NCBI GenBank assembly: GCA_000621185.1
Contig: KK211222.1
Coordinates: 124,001-188,000 of the forward strand
DNA from: Franconibacter pulveris DSM 19144
GTDB taxonomy: Bacteria; Pseudomonadota; Gammaproteobacteria; Enterobacterales; Enterobacteriaceae
Reading direction: 5' to 3'
Length of the DNA: 64,000 bases
The notes under the pieces are model-generated. The model did no database searches. It saw only the letters and a list, made by a program, of their open reading frames with translations, and had not been told where the DNA came from. Of this stretch, positions 40,464-50,620 are shown in pieces. The translations under genes and the position numbers were made by a program. Position 1 is the first letter of the stretch. Each line of letters begins with the position of its first letter.

Positions 40464-41807
40464 ATGACGAAAGCAGAAAAGGTCGTGTGGACCGAAGGCA
40501 TGTTCCTGCGCCCGCACCATTTTCAGCGTGCGGAAAGTTACCTGCAAAGCAACATCCGCGAATGGGGTTCGCTGCAACGCCCCTACCTGTGGGGGTTTCT
40601 CGATCTGGAACTGGACGAGGCGATGCTGCGCCAGGGCTGCGTGGCGCTGAGCTACGCCAGCGGGCTTCTGCCTGACGGCACCTTTTTCCATTTCCGCGAC
40701 GGCCGCAACGGCCCGCCGCCGCTGCACATCCCCGATAACCTTTCCGGAGAAAAAGTGGTGCTGGCGCTGCCGGTCCGCCGGGGCGGGCGCGAAGAGGTGG
40801 TCTTTAGCGAAGAGAAGGCCTCGCTGGCGCGCTTCGTGACTTTCGAAGAGGAAGTGGAAGACGACAATGCGATGTCGGTTGGCGAAGCGACGGTGCAGTT
40901 CGGCCGCCTGCGCCTGCAACTGATGCTGGAAAAAGATCTGACGGCGGAGTGGACCGCCATCGGCGTCGCGGTTGTCGTTGAGAAGCGCAACGACAACCAC
41001 GTTCGGCTGGATAACAGCTACATTCCGCCGATGCTCAACGCCAATAACAGCCAGCAAATCTACAGCATGATTAACGATCTGCACGGTCTGCTGGTGCAGC
41101 GCAGCCAGCAGATTGGCGGCCGTCTGCGCCAGCCGGGCCGTTTCAATACCTCCGAGCTGATTGAGTTTACGCTGCTGGCGCTGGTGAACCGCCATCTTGG
41201 CGACGTCTCGCACGTTAAAACGCTGCCTCTTATTCACCCGGAGACGCTCTGGCGCAGCTGGCTGCCTTTCGCTACGGAGCTTGCCACCTGGACTGCCCAG
41301 CGCGCCGCGGAAAACGTGCTGCCGGTTTATGACCATGACGACCTCGCGGGCTGCTTTAGCAAACTGATGCTGCTGCTGCGCCAGGGGCTGTCGCTGGTGA
41401 TGGAAGACCATGCCATCCAGCTGCCGCTCAACGAACGCTCTCATGGACTCAACATCGCCACCGTACCGGAAATCAGCATGGTGCGCGAATTTGGCTTTGT
41501 GCTGGCGGTGAAAGCCAACGTGCCCGGCGAGCATCTGCAAACCCATTTCCCGGCGCAGATGAAAGTGGCGCCCGTCTCTAAAATCCGCGATCTGGTCCAG
41601 CTTCAACTGCCGGGCATTGTGCTGCGCGCCATGCCGGTGGCGCCGCCGCAAATCCCCTGGCACGCCGGTTACAGCTACTTCGAACTGGAAAAGGGCGGCG
41701 AGCTGTGGGGTGAAATGGATAAGTCCGGCGCGTTCGCCCTGCATCTGGCGGGCGAATTCCCGGGACTGGATATGGAGTTTTGGGCCATCCGTAGCCCGAC
41801 AGAATAA
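40464..41807 (+). CDS. tssK: T6SS baseplate protein TssK
   Basis: A 447-residue TssK. The family start KVVWTEGMFLRPHHFQRAESYLQ is unmistakable. LVVEDHAIQLPL-like MEDHAIQLPL and YFELEKGGELWGEMDKSGAFALHLAGEFPGLDMEFWAIR close the C-terminal domain. It links the baseplate to the TssJLM complex. Confidence 0.96.
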   Translation: MTKAEKVVWTEGMFLRPHHFQRAESYLQSNIREWGSLQRPYLWGFLDLELDEAMLRQGCVALSYASGLLPDGTFFHFRDGRNGPPPLHIPDNLSGEKVVLALPVRRGGREEVVFSEEKASLARFVTFEEEVEDDNAMSVGEATVQFGRLRLQLMLEKDLTAEWTAIGVAVVVEKRNDNHVRLDNSYIPPMLNANNSQQIYSMINDLHGLLVQRSQQIGGRLRQPGRFNTSELIEFTLLALVNRHLGDVSHVKTLPLIHPETLWRSWLPFATELATWTAQRAAENVLPVYDHDDLAGCFSKLMLLLRQGLSLVMEDHAIQLPLNERSHGLNIATVPEISMVREFGFVLAVKANVPGEHLQTHFPAQMKVAPVSKIRDLVQLQLPGIVLRAMPVAPPQIPWHAGYSYFELEKGGELWGEMDKSGAFALHLAGEFPGLDMEFWAIRSPTE

Positions 41808-41824
41808 TCAAGCGAGCGCTTATT

Positions 41825-43063
41825 ATGCAGGAACGACAGGCCTCCGGCAGCGATGCCGCGTTTACCGGAGCGAGTGGCAATAACCCCCTGGTGGCGGCGG
41901 CCAATCCGCTGCTTAACGCCATCCCGCAAATCCGCCATTCCGTCTCCCATGACGACCAGGCGGGGCTGCGCCAGCGTTTAATTGATGAGATCCGTCGCTT
42001 CGAGGTGCGCTGCCAGCAGGCGGGGCTGCCTTATGAAGTGATTGTCGGCGCCCGTTACTGCCTTTGTACGGCGCTTGACGAAGCCGCCGCGCTCACGCCG
42101 TGGGGAAGCAGCGGCGTCTGGTCCGGCAGCGGGCTGCTGGTGACCTTCCATAACGAAACCTGGGGCGGCGAGAAGTTCTTCCAGCTGCTGGCGCGCCTGT
42201 CGCAAAACCCGCGCGAGCACATCCTGCTGCTGGAGATGATCAACTACTGCCTGCTGCTCGGTTTTGAAGGGCGCTACCGGGTGCTGGACAACGGCCGCAC
42301 CCAGCTGGAGACCATTAAGCAGCGGTTATGGCAGATGATCCGCGGCGTGCGCGGCAGTTACCCGCCGCCGCTTTCGCCGCACCCGGAAGACCAGCCGGTA
42401 TTGCGTAAACTGTGGCGGCCGATGGTGCCGCTCTGGGCCTGCGTGGCGCTTGCAGGTTTCATCGGCTGCCTGTTTTACATCATTCTCAACTGGCGGCTCG
42501 GCGACGTCACCAACCCGGTGCTGGCGAAGATTTACCAGACGCCACTGCCCGAAGCGACCATTCAGCAACCGGCGCAGCGTCTGCCTGCGGTGCTCAACCT
42601 GCGCGGCTTCCTGCGCCCGGAAATCGAGGCGGGGCTGGTGGCGGTGAAAGATGAGGCCGACCGCAGCGTGGTTATCCTCAAAGGCGACGGGCTGTTCGCT
42701 TCCGCTTCGACCGTGGTGCGAGACCGCTACGATCCGGTTATCGACCGCATCGCCCAGGCAATGAACAACGTCAGCGGCAAGATCCTGGTGGTGGGCTACA
42801 GCGACAACGTGCCGATTCGCAGCGCGCGCTTCGCCTCTAACTATGAACTTTCGCTGGAGCGCGCCCGCTCGGTGCAAAAACAGCTACAGGAAAGTCTCTC
42901 GCAACCTGAACGCGTGAAAGCGGAAGGGCGGGGAGAGATGAACCCGGTGGCGCCGAATAACACCCCGGAAAACCGCGCCCGCAACCGCCGTGTGGAAATT
43001 ACGCTGCTGGTGTCGCCTGAAAACACCCGGGCTGAGCTGAACGGATTGCCGCAAGGAAACTAA
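41825..43063 (+). CDS. tssL: T6SS TssL (DotU/IcmH) with C-terminal OmpA domain
   Basis: A 412-residue TssL. The cytoplasmic DotU domain (about 30-190: RYCLCTALDEAAALTPWG, HNETWGGEKFFQLL) is followed by one membrane segment (WACVALAGFIGCLFYIIL, near 205) and a periplasmic OmpA-like peptidoglycan-binding domain (about 270-400: ILVVGYSDNVPIRSARFASN, NRRVEITLL). This is the long TssL form that carries its own peptidoglycan anchor. It sits between tssK and tssM. Confidence 0.95.
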   Translation: MQERQASGSDAAFTGASGNNPLVAAANPLLNAIPQIRHSVSHDDQAGLRQRLIDEIRRFEVRCQQAGLPYEVIVGARYCLCTALDEAAALTPWGSSGVWSGSGLLVTFHNETWGGEKFFQLLARLSQNPREHILLLEMINYCLLLGFEGRYRVLDNGRTQLETIKQRLWQMIRGVRGSYPPPLSPHPEDQPVLRKLWRPMVPLWACVALAGFIGCLFYIILNWRLGDVTNPVLAKIYQTPLPEATIQQPAQRLPAVLNLRGFLRPEIEAGLVAVKDEADRSVVILKGDGLFASASTVVRDRYDPVIDRIAQAMNNVSGKILVVGYSDNVPIRSARFASNYELSLERARSVQKQLQESLSQPERVKAEGRGEMNPVAPNNTPENRARNRRVEITLLVSPENTRAELNGLPQGN

Positions 43064-43065
43064 GG

Positions 43066-46000
43066 ATGCTGACTACACTTCTTTCCATTCTTACCAATCG
43101 TCTGCTGTGGGGGTTCCTCGGCGTCACGGCGCTTTCGGCAGTGATCTGGATGATTGGTCCGCTGCTCTCCATCGTCGATACCCGGCCGCTGGAATCGGAG
43201 CAGAACCGCATCATCAGCATCGTGGTGGTCTACTTTATCTGGGCCCAGAGCCATATTGTGCCGCGGCTTTATAACGCCTGGCTCAACCGCAAGCTGATGG
43301 ACAAGCTTAAAGAGAACACCACCGAGCCGCAGGCGGTGGACCCGCAAAACCGCCTGAACAGCGAAGACCAGGTCCTCGCCAGCCGTTTTGACGAAGCGGC
43401 GCAAATGCTGAAAAAAGCGCATTTCAGCAAGGCGGGCAACCGCGGCGCGCAGTGGACGCAGCGCTTCGGCACCCAGTATCTCTATCAGCTGCCGTGGTAT
43501 GTGATTATCGGCGCGCCCGGCTCCGGGAAAACCACCGCGCTCGCCAACTCCGGGCTGCAATTCCCGCTGGCGGATCGCTTTGGCAAAACGGCGCTGCGCG
43601 GCATTGGCGGCACCCGTAACTGCGACTGGTGGTTTACCAACGAAGCGGTGCTGCTGGATACCGCGGGCCGCTATACCACGCAGGAGAGCGAGCAGGCGCA
43701 GGATGCAGGCGAATGGCTGAAGTTCATTGAACTGCTGCGCAAATATCGCCGCCGCCAGCCTGTCAACGGCGTCATTATCACCATCAGCATTTCAGACCTG
43801 CTCACGCAATCCGCCGAGGCGTCGCGCCAGCAGGCGGTGAACCTGCGCCAGCGCCTTTCGGAGCTGCATGAACAGCTGGGCATCCGTTTTCCGGTCTATG
43901 TGATGGTGACCAAGGTTGACCTGCTTAAGGGCTTTCGCGCCTGGTTTGCCGATTTCGACAAGGCGCAGCGCGACCAGATCTGGGGCTTCACGTTCCCCTG
44001 GGAGCAGACGAAACAGGCCGATTTCGACCTGCTGGGCAGCTTCGCGCAGGAATTCTCTCTGCTGCAACAGCGCCTCGACGCCGGCCTGCCGGAAACCATG
44101 CTCAAAGAGCACGATGCCAAAACCCGCGCCGAAGCGTACCTCTTCCCGCAGGAGTTCGCCGCGCTGCGTCCGCTGCTGGCCGACTACCTGAGCACGGTGT
44201 TCGCCCGCTCCAACTTTGAAACCGAGTTTTCGCCGCGCGGCATTTACTTCGCGAGCGGCACGCAGGAAGGGATGCCGTTCGACCGGGTGATGGGCGAGCT
44301 CAACCGCGCGCTTTCGCTGCCGGAAGGCGGCGCGGGCGACAACTGGGACTCGGTAAGCAAAGAAGCGCCCATCCCGGGGGCGAAAGGTCAGAGCTTCTTC
44401 ATTAAAAACCTGCTGCAAAACGTCATTTTCCAGGAGGCGGGCATCGCCGGGGAGAACCGCTGGTGGGAGCTGCGCAACCGCGCGGTTATCTGGTCCGGCT
44501 ATGCGGCGCTGCTGGCGTTGCTGGTGATCCTCGGCGGCCTGTGGCTTACCAGCTACGGTAAAAACAAAGCGTATCTGGAAGAGGTGCAGGCGAAAGTGCC
44601 GCAGGTGGAGCAGCAGAGCAAGGCGCTGCAAAACCTCCAGCAGCGCGACCTCTTTGCGCTGCTGCCGCTGCTTAATGGCCTGGTGGATCTGCCGAAAAGC
44701 AAGGAATTCGACGTTAACGACCCGCCGGTCACTCGCCGTATGGGGCTTTACCGCGGTTATGACGTCAGCGACGCGTCGCAGTCGCTCTATCAGAAAGCGC
44801 TGGACCAGATGTTGCTGCCCGCCGTCGCCATGCATATCACCACCTGGCTTCGCAACGACAACGGCAGCGACGTGGAGTACAGCTACGAAGCGCTGAAAGC
44901 CTATCAGATGCTTTACCAGCCGAAGCATTACGACGGGAAATTCCTGCACTCGTGGGTGATGCTGAACCTGGAGCGCAACCTGCCGCAGAATGTGACGCAG
45001 GCGCAGCTGCGCGAGCTTGAGTGGCACCTGACGCAGCTGCTGGAGCCGCAGATCCAGTCTTCGCCTTATGCGAAAGACGAGGCGCTGATAGCCCGCGAGC
45101 AGGCGCTTATCAACCGTCAGCCGCTTTCCGCCCGCGTCTACGGCCGCCTGAAACGGCTGCTTGAGCATGACGAAAACCTCAAGCCGGTATCGCTGGCCGC
45201 TCTCGGCGGGCCGCAGAGCGAGCTGGTTTTCTCCCGCAAAAGCGGCAAGCCGGTGAGCGAAGGGGTGCCGGGGCTTTATACCCCGGACGGTTACTGGAAA
45301 AGCTTCAACGGCCAGATAGACAGCGTGACTACCGCGCTGCATGAAGATGACGCCTGGGTGTTGGGCGGCGCGACGGCGCAGGAAGATAAACAGCAGACGG
45401 ATAACGCCGTGCGCCAGCTCTATATGCGCGACTTTATCGCCAACTGGGACAGCTATCTCGCCGATATCCAGCTGAACAACAGCGCCGATCTCTCCCAGCG
45501 CATCAACACGGCGCGGCTGCTTTCCGGCAACAACTCGCCGCTGCGCCGGCTGGTACAGAACTTAAGCCAGGTGCTGACGCTCTCGCGCGACACGCCGTCG
45601 CCGGAAAATGCCGAACAGGCCAGCGAGCAGAGCAACCGCGCCACCCGCACGCTGGAAGCGCTGTTTAGCGACCGCGATAAAGCGCCGACCCAGGGCGCGG
45701 TGATGACGCAGACGCCGGAGCAACTGGTGACTGACCACTACGCGCCGATGATTGAGCTGGCGCAGCCGCTGGAGAAGGGCGGCAAAACCATCGTTTTTGA
45801 CGACTTTCTTAAGCAGGTTGACGAACTCTACCGCTACCTGACCGCCGTGCAGGACGCGGCGAACAGCGGCATGCCCGCGCCGGGCGGCGAAGCTATCAGC
45901 CGCCTGCAGGCGAGCGCGGGCCGTCTGCCGGGCGGTTTGCAAACCATGTTCAGCAATATGGCGGTGGGCGCGAGCAGCGATACGCAGCGCCGGGATCTCG

Positions 46001-46689
46001 AAAACGTGCGCAAGCGCATTAACGTTGAAGTGGGCGGCTTCTGCCGTCAGGCCATCGCCGGACGCTACCCGCTGGTGCGCAGCGCCAGCAGCGAAGTGAC
46101 GCCGGATGACCTGGCGCGCATGTTTGCGCCGGGCACCGGGCTAATGGACACGTTTTTTCGCGACAACCTGACCAATAAAGTAGACACCACCCAGGCGAAC
46201 TGGCGCTTTATGCCGGGCATTGACGGCAAAACGCTGCCGGGCAGCGAAGGGCTGCTGCGTCCTTTCCAGCAGGCGCAATCTGTTCGCGACGCTTTCTTCG
46301 CCAACGGCGCCACCACCCCTTCTTATAAGGTTACGGTGCGCACCGTACGGATGGATAACACCATTCTTAACCTGACGCTGGATGTGGACGGCCAGCTGTT
46401 GCGCTACAGCCATGGTCCGCAGGCGGTGCAGATCATGAACTGGCCGGGGCCGGGCGGCACCAATCAGGTGCGCATGCAGCTGGGACTGACCAACGGCAGC
46501 ACCTCGACGCTGGTGACTAACGGCGCCTGGGCGCTGAACCGCTTTTTCGACAAGGCGCGCATCAGCCCGGGGAGCGGCAGCCTGAGCCGCCAGGCCACGT
46601 TTACCGTCGATGGCCATCAGGTCACGCTGGAGTTTGCGCCCAACAGCATTCGCAACCCGTTCCAGCTCCCCCGTTTTTCATGCCCCTAA
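43066..46689 (+). CDS. tssM: T6SS TssM (IcmF)
   Basis: A 1207-residue inner-membrane protein. Two N-terminal membrane segments (about 12-30 and 46-62) are followed by a cytoplasmic NTPase-like domain with Walker A GAPGSGKT at 149-156. A third segment lies near 470-490 (WSGYAALLALLVILGGLWL). The large periplasmic part then runs to the end and binds TssJ. The length is normal for TssM. It starts 3 bases after the tssL stop. Confidence 0.96.
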   Translation: MLTTLLSILTNRLLWGFLGVTALSAVIWMIGPLLSIVDTRPLESEQNRIISIVVVYFIWAQSHIVPRLYNAWLNRKLMDKLKENTTEPQAVDPQNRLNSEDQVLASRFDEAAQMLKKAHFSKAGNRGAQWTQRFGTQYLYQLPWYVIIGAPGSGKTTALANSGLQFPLADRFGKTALRGIGGTRNCDWWFTNEAVLLDTAGRYTTQESEQAQDAGEWLKFIELLRKYRRRQPVNGVIITISISDLLTQSAEASRQQAVNLRQRLSELHEQLGIRFPVYVMVTKVDLLKGFRAWFADFDKAQRDQIWGFTFPWEQTKQADFDLLGSFAQEFSLLQQRLDAGLPETMLKEHDAKTRAEAYLFPQEFAALRPLLADYLSTVFARSNFETEFSPRGIYFASGTQEGMPFDRVMGELNRALSLPEGGAGDNWDSVSKEAPIPGAKGQSFFIKNLLQNVIFQEAGIAGENRWWELRNRAVIWSGYAALLALLVILGGLWLTSYGKNKAYLEEVQAKVPQVEQQSKALQNLQQRDLFALLPLLNGLVDLPKSKEFDVNDPPVTRRMGLYRGYDVSDASQSLYQKALDQMLLPAVAMHITTWLRNDNGSDVEYSYEALKAYQMLYQPKHYDGKFLHSWVMLNLERNLPQNVTQAQLRELEWHLTQLLEPQIQSSPYAKDEALIAREQALINRQPLSARVYGRLKRLLEHDENLKPVSLAALGGPQSELVFSRKSGKPVSEGVPGLYTPDGYWKSFNGQIDSVTTALHEDDAWVLGGATAQEDKQQTDNAVRQLYMRDFIANWDSYLADIQLNNSADLSQRINTARLLSGNNSPLRRLVQNLSQVLTLSRDTPSPENAEQASEQSNRATRTLEALFSDRDKAPTQGAVMTQTPEQLVTDHYAPMIELAQPLEKGGKTIVFDDFLKQVDELYRYLTAVQDAANSGMPAPGGEAISRLQASAGRLPGGLQTMFSNMAVGASSDTQRRDLENVRKRINVEVGGFCRQAIAGRYPLVRSASSEVTPDDLARMFAPGTGLMDTFFRDNLTNKVDTTQANWRFMPGIDGKTLPGSEGLLRPFQQAQSVRDAFFANGATTPSYKVTVRTVRMDNTILNLTLDVDGQLLRYSHGPQAVQIMNWPGPGGTNQVRMQLGLTNGSTSTLVTNGAWALNRFFDKARISPGSGSLSRQATFTVDGHQVTLEFAPNSIRNPFQLPRFSCP

Positions 46690-46705
46690 CCGCAAGGACA
46701 GCCGT

Positions 46706-47422
46706 ATGACGAATTCTCCTGCGATGAACTGGTACAGCTGGTACGGAAAGTTACCCAGTGCCGGCGACTTCTTACAGCGTCGCTTTCCCGACTCGCTCCA
46801 GCGTCAGTGGTCGCACTGGTTTCAGGTCGGCCTGCACGCATGGCTTCAGGAAGAGCAGCGCTTCGGCGAGCGCCAGTTCGCCAGCGCGCCGGTCTGGAAC
46901 TTTGTCGTGCCGCCGATGCTTGGCAGCCAGATGGTGCAGATGGGCTGCCTGCTGCCGGGACGCGACAGCGTAGGCCGCCAGTATCCCGTCTGCGCCCAGA
47001 TAGCCTTTAGCCCGACAGAGTGGTCGCCGCGCCTGCTGGCCCAGGCGGAAAGCTGGTATCAGCAGCTTGGCCGCGTGCTGCTGCATGCCGTGCGCAACAG
47101 CTACTCCGCCGAGCAGCTCGACCAGACGCTGATGGCTATCCCTAAGCCGCAGCCCGCCGAACCGGAAAAGCGCTCCGACATCCTCGACGTAATTGGTTAT
47201 GAAGGGGAAGAGACCTGCACCCTGGGCTGGCCGCAGGCGGCGGAGTGCTTCGACCCGCAGCGTCAGACCAGCTTCTGGTGGACCAACCGCTGCGACGGCT
47301 ACCCGCTTTACACCCACGTGCACAGCGGCAACTTCACCGGACAGCTCTTTACGCTGCTGTTCGACCCGGCAGGCGGCGCCCGCCCCGGACGCCATGGCCT
47401 CTATCCGCCTATGTTTGAGTAA
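46706..47422 (+). CDS. tagF: T6SS accessory protein TagF
   Basis: A 238-residue TagF/ImpM-family protein: WYGKLPSAGDFLQRRFP at the start, then MLGSQMVQMGCLLPGRDSVGRQYPVCAQIAF and SFWWTNRCDGYPLYTH. TagF is a post-translational repressor of T6SS firing in Pseudomonas. The start at 46706 has CAAGGAC; the longer frame overlaps tssM. Confidence 0.93.
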   Translation: MTNSPAMNWYSWYGKLPSAGDFLQRRFPDSLQRQWSHWFQVGLHAWLQEEQRFGERQFASAPVWNFVVPPMLGSQMVQMGCLLPGRDSVGRQYPVCAQIAFSPTEWSPRLLAQAESWYQQLGRVLLHAVRNSYSAEQLDQTLMAIPKPQPAEPEKRSDILDVIGYEGEETCTLGWPQAAECFDPQRQTSFWWTNRCDGYPLYTHVHSGNFTGQLFTLLFDPAGGARPGRHGLYPPMFE

Positions 47423-47433
47423 GCAGGTATCTG

Positions 47434-48453
47434 ATGAGCATTGATGACTTTCTCGCCCCGATAAGCCCGGAAAAACCGTGCGGCGAAAACCTGGAGTATG
47501 ACGCCGACTACCAGGCGATGGAGCAGGCGAGCCAGGGCAAGGCCGAGCAGCAGTTCGGCGACACCATTATTCCGGCGGAACCGGCGGACTGGACCACGGT
47601 AGAAAAGCTCGCCGTCAGCCTGCTTGGGCGCACTAAAGATCTGCGCGTTATGCTGGCGCTTACCCACGCCTGGACCCGCCGCCGCGGCCTTGCGGGCTAT
47701 GCCGACGGGCTGCTGCTGGTGCAGCAGGCCATCTCTCTTTACTGGGAGCCGCTCTATCCGCTGCTGGAGGAGTATGGCGAAACCGACCCGTTCTACCGCA
47801 TCAACGCGCTGGCGGGGCTTGGCGATAAATCGGAGCTGACCAGCGCCGTGCGCAGCGCTTCGCTCCTGCGCTCAAACGGCGATGAGATCTCGCTGCGCGA
47901 CGCCCAGGCGCTGCTGGACGGCAGCAAGACGGAGTGCCCGGACTATCCCGGCGGCCGTCCGCGTCTGCTCGATGAGCTGGCGCGCGGCGACCAGCCTGGC
48001 ATCCAGGCGGTCGTGCAGATAAACGAGCGCCTGCAAACCATCCGCGAACTGCTGACCGGCTATCTGGGGGAAAGCGGCGTACCGGAAATGGAACAGCTGC
48101 AAAAAACCGTCGGGCTTGTCGCCAGCGCCTGTCAGGCCACCGATATCGGCTCGCTGCTGGCGAGCCGTGAAGCGGCGGACGTTGGCGAGGCGGACGGCTC
48201 TGCGCCTGTCGCCGCGCAAGCCGCGCCGTTTGTTGCGGACTGGCGCAGCGTGCAGGTCACCAGCCGCGCCGACGCGCAGCTGATGCTGGAGAAAGCCAAG
48301 CATTATTTCGCGCAGTACGAGCCGAGCCACCCCGCGCCGCTGATGATTGAGCGGGTGCAGCGGCTTATCGAGCTCAACTTTATGGACATCATCCGGGATC
48401 TGGCGCCGGATGGCGTGCACCAGCTGGAAAACATCTTTGGACGCCGCGACTGA
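47434..48453 (+). CDS. tssA: T6SS TssA
   Basis: A 339-residue short-type TssA with the ImpA N-terminal domain (LAPISPEKPCGENLEYDADYQAMEQASQG, then KDLRVMLALTHAWTRRRGLAGYADG) and a C-terminal ring-forming part (SRADAQLMLEKAKHYFAQYEPSHPAPLMIERVQRL). TssA caps the baseplate and primes sheath and tube growth. Confidence 0.95.
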   Translation: MSIDDFLAPISPEKPCGENLEYDADYQAMEQASQGKAEQQFGDTIIPAEPADWTTVEKLAVSLLGRTKDLRVMLALTHAWTRRRGLAGYADGLLLVQQAISLYWEPLYPLLEEYGETDPFYRINALAGLGDKSELTSAVRSASLLRSNGDEISLRDAQALLDGSKTECPDYPGGRPRLLDELARGDQPGIQAVVQINERLQTIRELLTGYLGESGVPEMEQLQKTVGLVASACQATDIGSLLASREAADVGEADGSAPVAAQAAPFVADWRSVQVTSRADAQLMLEKAKHYFAQYEPSHPAPLMIERVQRLIELNFMDIIRDLAPDGVHQLENIFGRRD

Positions 48454-48527
48454 CGCGTCTCTTATTACGACGCCGGGCATAGCGTCTGGCGACACACCTT
48501 CACCGCGCATCTTTGATGGAGAACATC

Positions 48528-49052
48528 ATGGCAATGAGTAACAGTGGGCAGAAATTTATCGCACGCAACCGTGCGCCCCGCGTACAGATCGAATACGACG
48601 TAGAAATTTACGGTGCGGAGCGCAAAATCCAGCTGCCGTTTGTGATGGGGGTTATGGCGGACCTGGTCGGCAAACCGGTGGAGAACCTGCCTGCGGTCGA
48701 CGAGCGTAAATTCATGGAAATCGACATCGATAACTTCGATGAGCGCATGAAGGCGCTGAAGCCGCGCGTGGCGTTCCATGTGGACAACACCCTGACCGGC
48801 GAAGGCAAACTGAACGTCGACCTGACCTTTGAAAGCATGGAAGATTTCCTGCCGGACGCCGTGGCGCGCAAGGTCGAGCCGCTTAACAAGCTGCTGGAAG
48901 CGCGCACCCAGCTCTCTAACCTGCTGACCTACATGGACGGCAAAAACGGCGCGGAAGAGCTTATCGCCAAAATTCTGCAGGACCCGACGCTGCTCAAATC
49001 CCTGAGCCAGATGCCGAAAAACGAAGAGAGCGAAAAAGGTAGCGAGGAGTAA
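48528..49052 (+). CDS. tssB: T6SS sheath small subunit TssB
   Basis: A 174-residue VipA-type protein. NSGQKFIARNRAPRVQIEYDVE and the LPFVMGVMADLVGKP stretch are typical, followed by a helical C-terminus. With TssC it forms the contractile sheath. The ATG at 48528 has GGAGAAC; a TTG and an ATG slightly upstream are also in frame. Confidence 0.96.
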   Translation: MAMSNSGQKFIARNRAPRVQIEYDVEIYGAERKIQLPFVMGVMADLVGKPVENLPAVDERKFMEIDIDNFDERMKALKPRVAFHVDNTLTGEGKLNVDLTFESMEDFLPDAVARKVEPLNKLLEARTQLSNLLTYMDGKNGAEELIAKILQDPTLLKSLSQMPKNEESEKGSEE

Positions 49053-49054
49053 TC

Positions 49055-50554
49055 ATGAGCAACCCGACTCAACAACATGAGCAGCAGGCGGGACAGGCGT
49101 TCAGCCAGGATGAATTCAGCGCGCTGCTGAATAAAGAGTTCCGCCCGAAAACCGACCAGGCGCGTTCCGCCGTGGAAAGCGCGGTTAAAACCCTGGCGCA
49201 GCAGGCGCTGGAGAACACCGTTACCTTTTCTAACGACACCTACCGCACCATTCAAAACCTGATAGCCGGCATCGACGAGCAGCTTTCGCAGCAGGTGAAC
49301 CAGATTATTCACCATGACGAGTTTCAGAAGCTGGAGAGCGCTTGGCGCGGCCTGAGCTATCTGGTGAATAACACCGAAACCGACGAGATGCTGAAAATCC
49401 GCTTTATGAGCATCTCCAAGCAGGAGTTGGGCCGCACCCTCAAGCGTTACAAAGGGGTGGGCTGGGACCAGAGCCCTATCTTCAAAAAGATTTACGAGCA
49501 AGAGTATGGCCAGTTCGGCGGCGAGCCGTTTGGCTGCATCGTGGGCGATTACTACTTCGACCACAGCCCGCAGGATGTTGAGCTGTTAGGCGAGATGGCG
49601 CGCATCGGCGCCGCCGCGCACTGCCCGTTCATCACCGGCACCGCGCCGAGCGTGATGCAGATGGAGTCCTGGCAGGAGCTGGCGAACCCGCGCGATCTCA
49701 CCAAGATTTTCCAGAACACCGAGTACGCCGCCTGGCGTTCGCTGCGCGAGTCGGAAGATGCGCGCTATCTGGGGATGGTGATGCCGCGCTTCCTCTCCCG
49801 TTTGCCGTACGGCATTCGCACCAACCCGGTGGACAGCTTCGATTTTGAAGAAGAGACCGACGGTGCGAACCACAACAACTACGCCTGGGCGAACGCCGCC
49901 TATGCGATGGCGACCAACATCAACCGCTCGTTCAAAGAGTACGGCTGGTGCACCTCCATCCGCGGCGTGGAGTCGGGCGGGGCGGTGGAAAACCTGCCGT
50001 GCCACACTTTCCCGAGCGACGACGGCGGCGTGGATATGAAGTGCCCGACCGAAATCGCCATCAGCGACCGTCGCGAAGCGGAACTGGCGAAAAACGGCTT
50101 TATGCCGCTGATCCACCGTAAAAACTCCGACTTCGCCGCGTTTATCGGCGCGCAGTCGCTGCAAAAACCGGCGGAATACCACGACCCGGACGCCACCGCC
50201 AACGCGCGTCTGGCGGCGCGTCTGCCCTACCTGTTCGCCTGCTGCCGCTTCGCGCACTACCTGAAGTGCATCGTTCGCGACAAGATTGGTTCCTTCCGCG
50301 AGCGCGAAGAGATGGAACGCTGGCTGAACGACTGGGTGATGAACTACGTGGACGGCGACCCGGCGAACTCCTCTCAGGAGACCAAGTCCCGCAAACCGCT
50401 GGCCGCAGCGGAAGTGCAGGTGCAGGAGATAGAAGACAACCCGGGCTACTACGCCGCCAAGTTCTTCCTGCGTCCGCACTATCAGCTGGAAGGGCTGACC
50501 GTTTCGCTGCGTCTGGTCTCCAAGCTGCCTTCGCTTAAGAGCAACGACGCGTAA
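49055..50554 (+). CDS. tssC: T6SS sheath large subunit TssC
   Basis: A 499-residue VipB-type protein: RFMSISKQELGRTLKRYKG, EQEYGQFGGEPFGCIVGDYYFDH, CPFITGTAPSVMQMESWQEL and the C-terminal FFLRPHYQLEGLTVSLRLVSKLPS are all diagnostic. It begins 2 bases after the tssB stop. A long hairpin follows. Confidence 0.97.
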   Translation: MSNPTQQHEQQAGQAFSQDEFSALLNKEFRPKTDQARSAVESAVKTLAQQALENTVTFSNDTYRTIQNLIAGIDEQLSQQVNQIIHHDEFQKLESAWRGLSYLVNNTETDEMLKIRFMSISKQELGRTLKRYKGVGWDQSPIFKKIYEQEYGQFGGEPFGCIVGDYYFDHSPQDVELLGEMARIGAAAHCPFITGTAPSVMQMESWQELANPRDLTKIFQNTEYAAWRSLRESEDARYLGMVMPRFLSRLPYGIRTNPVDSFDFEEETDGANHNNYAWANAAYAMATNINRSFKEYGWCTSIRGVESGGAVENLPCHTFPSDDGGVDMKCPTEIAISDRREAELAKNGFMPLIHRKNSDFAAFIGAQSLQKPAEYHDPDATANARLAARLPYLFACCRFAHYLKCIVRDKIGSFREREEMERWLNDWVMNYVDGDPANSSQETKSRKPLAAAEVQVQEIEDNPGYYAAKFFLRPHYQLEGLTVSLRLVSKLPSLKSNDA

Positions 50555-50563
50555 TCCTGCTCT

Positions 50564-50588
50564 GGCCGTAAGGGCACTCCTTACGGCC
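50564..50588 (+). terminator. Strong hairpin after tssC
   Basis: A perfect 10-bp stem GGCCGTAAGG/CCTTACGGCC with loop GCACT, but no T run afterwards. It may stabilise the upstream message or partly reduce read-through into the inserted small genes. Confidence 0.6.
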
Positions 50589-50620
50589 TGTCATTAGCGT
50601 AAGACACACAAGGAAGCGTG

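Noticed and set aside
43792-45342. 516-residue ORF on the minus strand within tssM
   Set aside because: It is an antisense shadow of GC-rich tssM coding sequence; composition is rich in Arg, His and Gln with no domain.
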